The notes below the pieces were generated by a model. It was not told the DNA's origin and searched no databases. It saw nothing but the letters and a program-made list of their open reading frames with translations. A stretch of DNA of 64,000 nt from Hyalella azteca (lineage: Eukaryota > Arthropoda > Malacostraca > Amphipoda > Hyalellidae): positions 1 through 64,000 of the forward strand of contig NW_025939705.1 of the NCBI RefSeq assembly GCF_000764305.2, given 5' to 3'. The position numbers and the translations under genes are program-made. Position 1 is the first letter of the stretch; every line of letters begins with the position of its first letter. Below, piece by piece: positions 60,432 through 64,000 of this stretch.

Positions 60432-60901
60432 ACGCAAGTATTCTTCTTCTGTGCCATCGTTGGACACTTGCGGCGTTCCGAGGGATCAGTCCTCGGCCGG
60501 ATCCTCATCCTATTATAGACTGTCGACGTATTGCACATAATTGATTCACATAGTTTGAATCCGCAAATGTGAGCTGACGACACCTAAATTTATGACTACT
60601 GTGCATCGGCTGGCGCTGCAGCGTTGCAGGAACGGATGTCTGTCTGCATGGACGCCATCTCAGACTATGCGCTCCAATCGGCTCCAGCTCAATGCATCAA
60701 AAACGACTTTATTTGGTTTGCGACTGCTCGGTGTCATCGGTTCGCTACCTTGGTATTTTGTCGGACTCTGAATTTTTCATGAACAATCACATAGCCAAAG
60801 TCACCACCGCTTGTTTTGGCCCTCTGCGAAGAATGCGTGGCGTCAGCCGCTGTTTCTCGAGGCCCTCGTGGTGGATGCCACACTCGACCCGACTGGACTA
60901 T
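60432..60901 (+). mobile_element. LINE A, RT part 2
   Basis: Continues part 1: KYSSSVPSLDTCGVPRDQSS then, in a shifted frame, GSVLGRILILL, HSLNPQM and ADDT (the YADD-type catalytic box, with a stop replacing Tyr). The end reads RPDWTIE before the second insertion. Several stops and shifts: dead copy. Confidence 0.75.
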
Positions 60902-62377
60902 AGAATAGAATAGAAGTGTCGGCGTTGAAGAAATAGGCCCATGGCTTGTTGCCGATTCTTGACCTTTTCGTGACTTGATTCACAAGGGATCCGGCCTTTG
61001 GAACCCGATCTTTCCATAGCTGACGATTGATTGAGATAGTTGCTGGACTTATTGCCTGGTCCGTAATTTGCGAGGCATTTTAAGACTAAACATATGCTCC
61101 TGCATAGCTTCGTCTAGTCTGTTTTTGAAGATGTTCATACTCGGAGCGTCAACGATGCTATCAGGGAGGCTGTTCCACATGTCGGTGACTCGAAGCGAGA
61201 AGAAATGTTGTCACATGGATGTGTTCCAACGCTGTTTTTTTAGTTTATAGCCGTGGTCCCTGGTGTTGGTTCTTGTTTCAAATTCTAGTAATCCTTCTGG
61301 GACCTTGTATAAGTCATGAGTATACTTGTATACTTCAATTGTAGAGGTTTGACACGCAGGTGTTCTCTAAACGAATCTGCTGCGAGGTCACGAGCGGGCT
61401 GAGCGGTTTTAGGCTGACCATTTGGTTCGTTGGCTCCCGTGGATGAGGTGAGGAGGTGTTAGTGTCCTGTTGTGATTGCCGGTTAGGCTCGGCTTGTGTG
61501 TAGGAGTCTTACATAGACGCTGTTAATATTGCCGGTTCAGAATTTATATGAAGTTTATTGGACTGTGAAGTGGGATTTTTTTCATATTGTTGCCTGGGAG
61601 ATTTAATAGGATATTCTGCTTCCCAGGTGGGAGGGCCTTTTCTGGTGTGGCGTCGGCTTCTGAGAACCGACCGTGTTCGTCTCAGGCGTTTGTTCAGGGG
61701 TGTACCGTGGACGTGCACCGTTGGAAGAAGCCGACTGCCTCGAGTGTTTACCTGACGTGGGAGCCGACTTGGCCAGTCTGCCCCATTGGTTTCCTGTTTG
61801 CTCTGCATAGCCGAGCCGCGTTGGGCGCCTACCGTCGTACCCTATTGGAGCGCCTAATGACGAGTTAACTAGAGTCTTGAAGTTCCTAGTGGAGGCGTGA
61901 CCCCCCTAGGCTTGCCTGGGTCGAGCCATCGTGTTCCAGGGCCGGTATCTGTGCCGCTTGGGGTGGCACGTTAATGTATTAGGGCTTCCCCTGAAGAGAT
62001 ACGCGGCTCTCGGGAAGTCGGCGCGTCTCGTGTTCAGTTTTGTGTAAAGGTCAATAGGTTTTAGAATTGTCGCGGGTCGACTATTTGAATAAATGGTTTT
62101 TAGTTAAGTAGCCGAGTAGTATTTAGTAGTATTAGTATTTATATTTGTAGTTAGTATTTATATTTGTTTGAGTTTCTTGTCTAGATTGAATAAAACTTCG
62201 GGTTGAATTTTATTCTTGTGCCTTAGTAGGTCTTATTGTATGCGTCATCCCTCGCTACCAGTAGCATCTCCTGCCCGGGGACATTGAGCGTTTAGGCAGC
62301 TCTGTTATATTTATTAATAGTTACCCGCTCTCCCGTAACACAATGAGGTCCCCACGCAGACGTCGATAACTGACGCA
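60902..62377 (-). mobile_element. Second insertion in LINE A (LINE C 3' part and further repeat)
   Basis: Flanked by GACTAT at 60896-60901 and 62378-62383. The left edge is TAGAATAGAATAGAAG, i.e. a (TTCTA)n tail of a minus-strand LINE. Its C-terminal coding lies at 61065-61330 (minus: HFFSLRVTDMWNSLPDSIVD, then APSMNIFKNRL). The rest, about 61457-62340, starts TGTTAGTGTCC and ends CCCGTAACA, so it may be a solitary LTR; this is weak. Confidence 0.6.
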
Positions 62378-62832
62378 GACTATGGTAATGTCACACGTAC
62401 TCTATGGACTTCTGACCACGAGACTATAAATTGAAATCCGTAATGGACGCTGCTCTGCAACTCATGTGCAATAAGCGAAAATTCGACCTCGTGACGCCGA
62501 TCTTGCGTGATTTTCACCGGCTGCGCATGCAGCAGCGGACGCAGTTCAAGGTCGCTGTATTGACGTTTCAATGCCTTCACGGTCTGCCTCATCTCATGGA
62601 ATGTCTGAAGGGCGTGTCGGATCTGCCTACTAGAAGACAATTGCGTTCGTCATCAACAGTGGACCTCGTCGTTCCATCTTCACGTCTATCTACTGCGAGC
62701 GACAGAGTGTTCCCGGTCGCCGCCGCCAGAATCTCGAACAGTCTGCCAGCTTCCGCAAAATCGGTTCCTTCGTTGCAGGTGTTTCGTCGACGTACGGAAC
62801 TATTTTGTAGAGCGTTTGAATCAAGTGCTTAG
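62378..62832 (+). mobile_element. LINE A, C-terminal part 3
   Basis: Resumes with DYGNVT then VMDAALQLMCNKRKFDLVTP, FKVAVLTFQCLHGLPHLMEC and FPVAAARISNSLPASAKSVP, ending in TAG after ESSA: the usual C-terminus downstream of RT in this LINE group. The 62431-62832 frame is open. Confidence 0.8.
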
Positions 62833-63064
62833 TTATATTTATCCGTTCTCATCCTCTCTCGTGTCTTTTTATTTTTCTCTCTGCTAAAACTTTTACGTAA
62901 CGTGCCCTCGAATTTCGTTTGAACCAGACGCCATGAAAACTGTTTCGTAGAATAATAACAATAATGGGCTATGTGGTGCCGCCTAACTATTAGCCGGGAA
63001 TTTACTTCTCGTGTAGTTTTCCAACTGCTTTAATAATTTATTTTACCATCAAAATTTTTCTTCA

Positions 63065-63755
63065 TTATCGTAATCATTTTGGAAAATACAGAAATAGCAT
63101 TTATAATGTAACGAATGTGCGACACTTACATGGAAATATTTCATTTTGAGTCTTATTTTAGGTAGTGTACCTTGCTCGTTACATGGGAGGACTCCTTAAC
63201 CCAGCTGCGGTGGTTGGTGCACTACAACACAAGCCAGATGAGTAAAATTTTTTATGAGCTTATACCCACTGCCGGATCGGATCAATGTTGAAATTTGAAT
63301 GAAAAATTAAAATGAGTGAGTACTTACGTCGCGTACCAATATTATACAAAACATTGATTCGCGCCACCCGTTTAACGAGAGCCGGCAACGAAGAAAACGG
63401 CATTTACAAGCTGACGCCACGGTTGCGGCAGATTATTAGCATGCGTTACAACGATTATTTCAAGCTCTCCTATCATTAGTCGCTTTAAATCGTAAATTGA
63501 CCAAGAATTTAACTTAAAGAAAACGTCATGTGAATTCAGCATAAATTTATTGATAACGTTTCTGAGACCAACTCCATCATCAGTTTGAAACTTAATGAAT
63601 ATAAGTTTTCGTTGTTGCGTTGTCAGTTTTTCGTCACTTAGGTTTTATCTGTTACGTGTTAATTTTGATTTTCAATGCTGATTGTACTTGCATTATTCAA
63701 TTTGTAGTTTATGAGGAAGCTGGTCTTCATTAATTTCATGTGGTTTAATATCTTT
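63065..63755. repeat. Inverted copy of 49460-50265
   Basis: Same repeat as at 49460, opposite orientation. The plus-strand frame MGGLLNPAAVVGALQHKPDE then TAA (63184-63245) is preceded by CTTATTTTAG, which resembles a splice acceptor. The counterpart at 50 kb has Arg for Pro and an altered end. Confidence 0.6.
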
Positions 63756-63809
63756 CATAAAGTAAAATTCTGCACCACTTGGACTTAGCTCGCCGGAGTC
63801 TTGCGGCGA

Positions 63810-63965
63810 ATGTGATATCCGCCACCAAGCAGTCCGTATCTAGGCCGTGTATCGAACCAGCCCTCGGCCGAACGGCCACTCGTCGAAGGACGATGAATTT
63901 TGGAACAGAACTTTACTATCTGAAACATAACTTCAGATGCGGTGAATGTAAAATTACGTAATTTG
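63810..63965. repeat. Inverted copy of 44171-44320
   Basis: Roughly 75% alike to the reverse complement of 44171-44320 (TTTTGGAACAGAACTTTACT against AGCATAGTTCTGTTCCAAAA). It directly follows the 63065-63755 repeat, while the partner pieces are 5 kb apart on the left side. Confidence 0.55.
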
Positions 63966-64000
63966 ACGGTGCCCGGAAGTCATATTCGATCCGAGGTCTG

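Noticed and set aside
61509..61868. Overlapping frames of 65-99 codons on both strands
   Set aside because: They lie inside the second insertion in LINE A and match no RT or endonuclease motif; probably non-coding LTR or LINE sequence.
49460..63755. Polinton/Maverick element with long terminal inverted repeats
   Set aside because: No polymerase B, integrase, ATPase or capsid frame lies between the inverted repeats; the interior is a host gene and LINEs.

Overview
This is eukaryotic, AT-rich, intron-bearing DNA, most likely from an arthropod. The basis is GT-AG introns, a TATA promoter, Penelope-like retroelements with GIY-YIG tails, CR1/Jockey-type LINEs, TA-inserting mariner-like transposons and tRNA-derived repeats. 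I cannot name the species. There is no operon or bacterial gene.

Region 1-41.9 kb is a tandem array of about five diverged copies of a unit of roughly 10 kb. Each unit carries, on the minus strand, exons of a small secreted cysteine-rich protein with a divergent C-type-lectin-like (CTLD) second half. Only unit 1 (295-5294) has all four exons: signal peptide, Cys-rich module, CTLD first half, CTLD second half. All its introns are phase 1 and it predicts 234 residues. Unit 2 lacks exons 3 and 1. Unit 3 has a beheaded exon 1. Unit 4 is cut by an assembly gap (N at 25599). Unit 5 has a frameshifted exon 3 and no exon 1.

The most striking feature is intron 2 of this gene. Its 5' end has expanded into a 32-bp minisatellite in which most units repeat the exon-2 end plus a GTGAGT splice donor. 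Its 3' end has expanded into a 46-bp minisatellite in which most units repeat the GCAG|CG splice acceptor of exon 3. The donor array is present in all five units. The acceptor array is present in the four units that keep any of exon 3. Other arrays (27-bp, 30/31-bp, 15-bp) and several conserved non-exonic blocks also recur by unit. A plus-strand exon-like block (5560, 22352, 30742) lies near the exon-1 side of three units.

Transposons sit in the array and can be delimited by comparing paralogous empty sites: a TA-flanked TIR element at 38825-40298, a mariner-like remnant at 40558-41512, a related internally deleted MITE at 23238-23640, Penelope-like pieces near 6-7 kb and 31.3-32 kb, and a poly(A) retroposon at 29777-30181. 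At 39851-39888 there is an inverted pair of Tn5 mosaic ends (library adapter), so this locus is chimeric or mis-filled.

Region 41.9-55.8 kb is mostly gene-free: a tandem repeat of about 150 bp, a near-perfect 125-bp-arm hairpin (42460-42731), a tRNA-derived SINE, and Penelope-like fragments. Region 55.9-58.3 kb holds a complete five-exon plus-strand gene for a small secreted 8-cysteine protein with TATA box, poly(A) signals and a possible alternative last exon. Region 59.0-62.8 kb is a CR1/Jockey-like LINE interrupted by two later insertions, each with a recognisable target-site duplication. The right end (63.06-63.96 kb) is an inverted copy of sequences at 49.46-50.27 and 44.17-44.32 kb.
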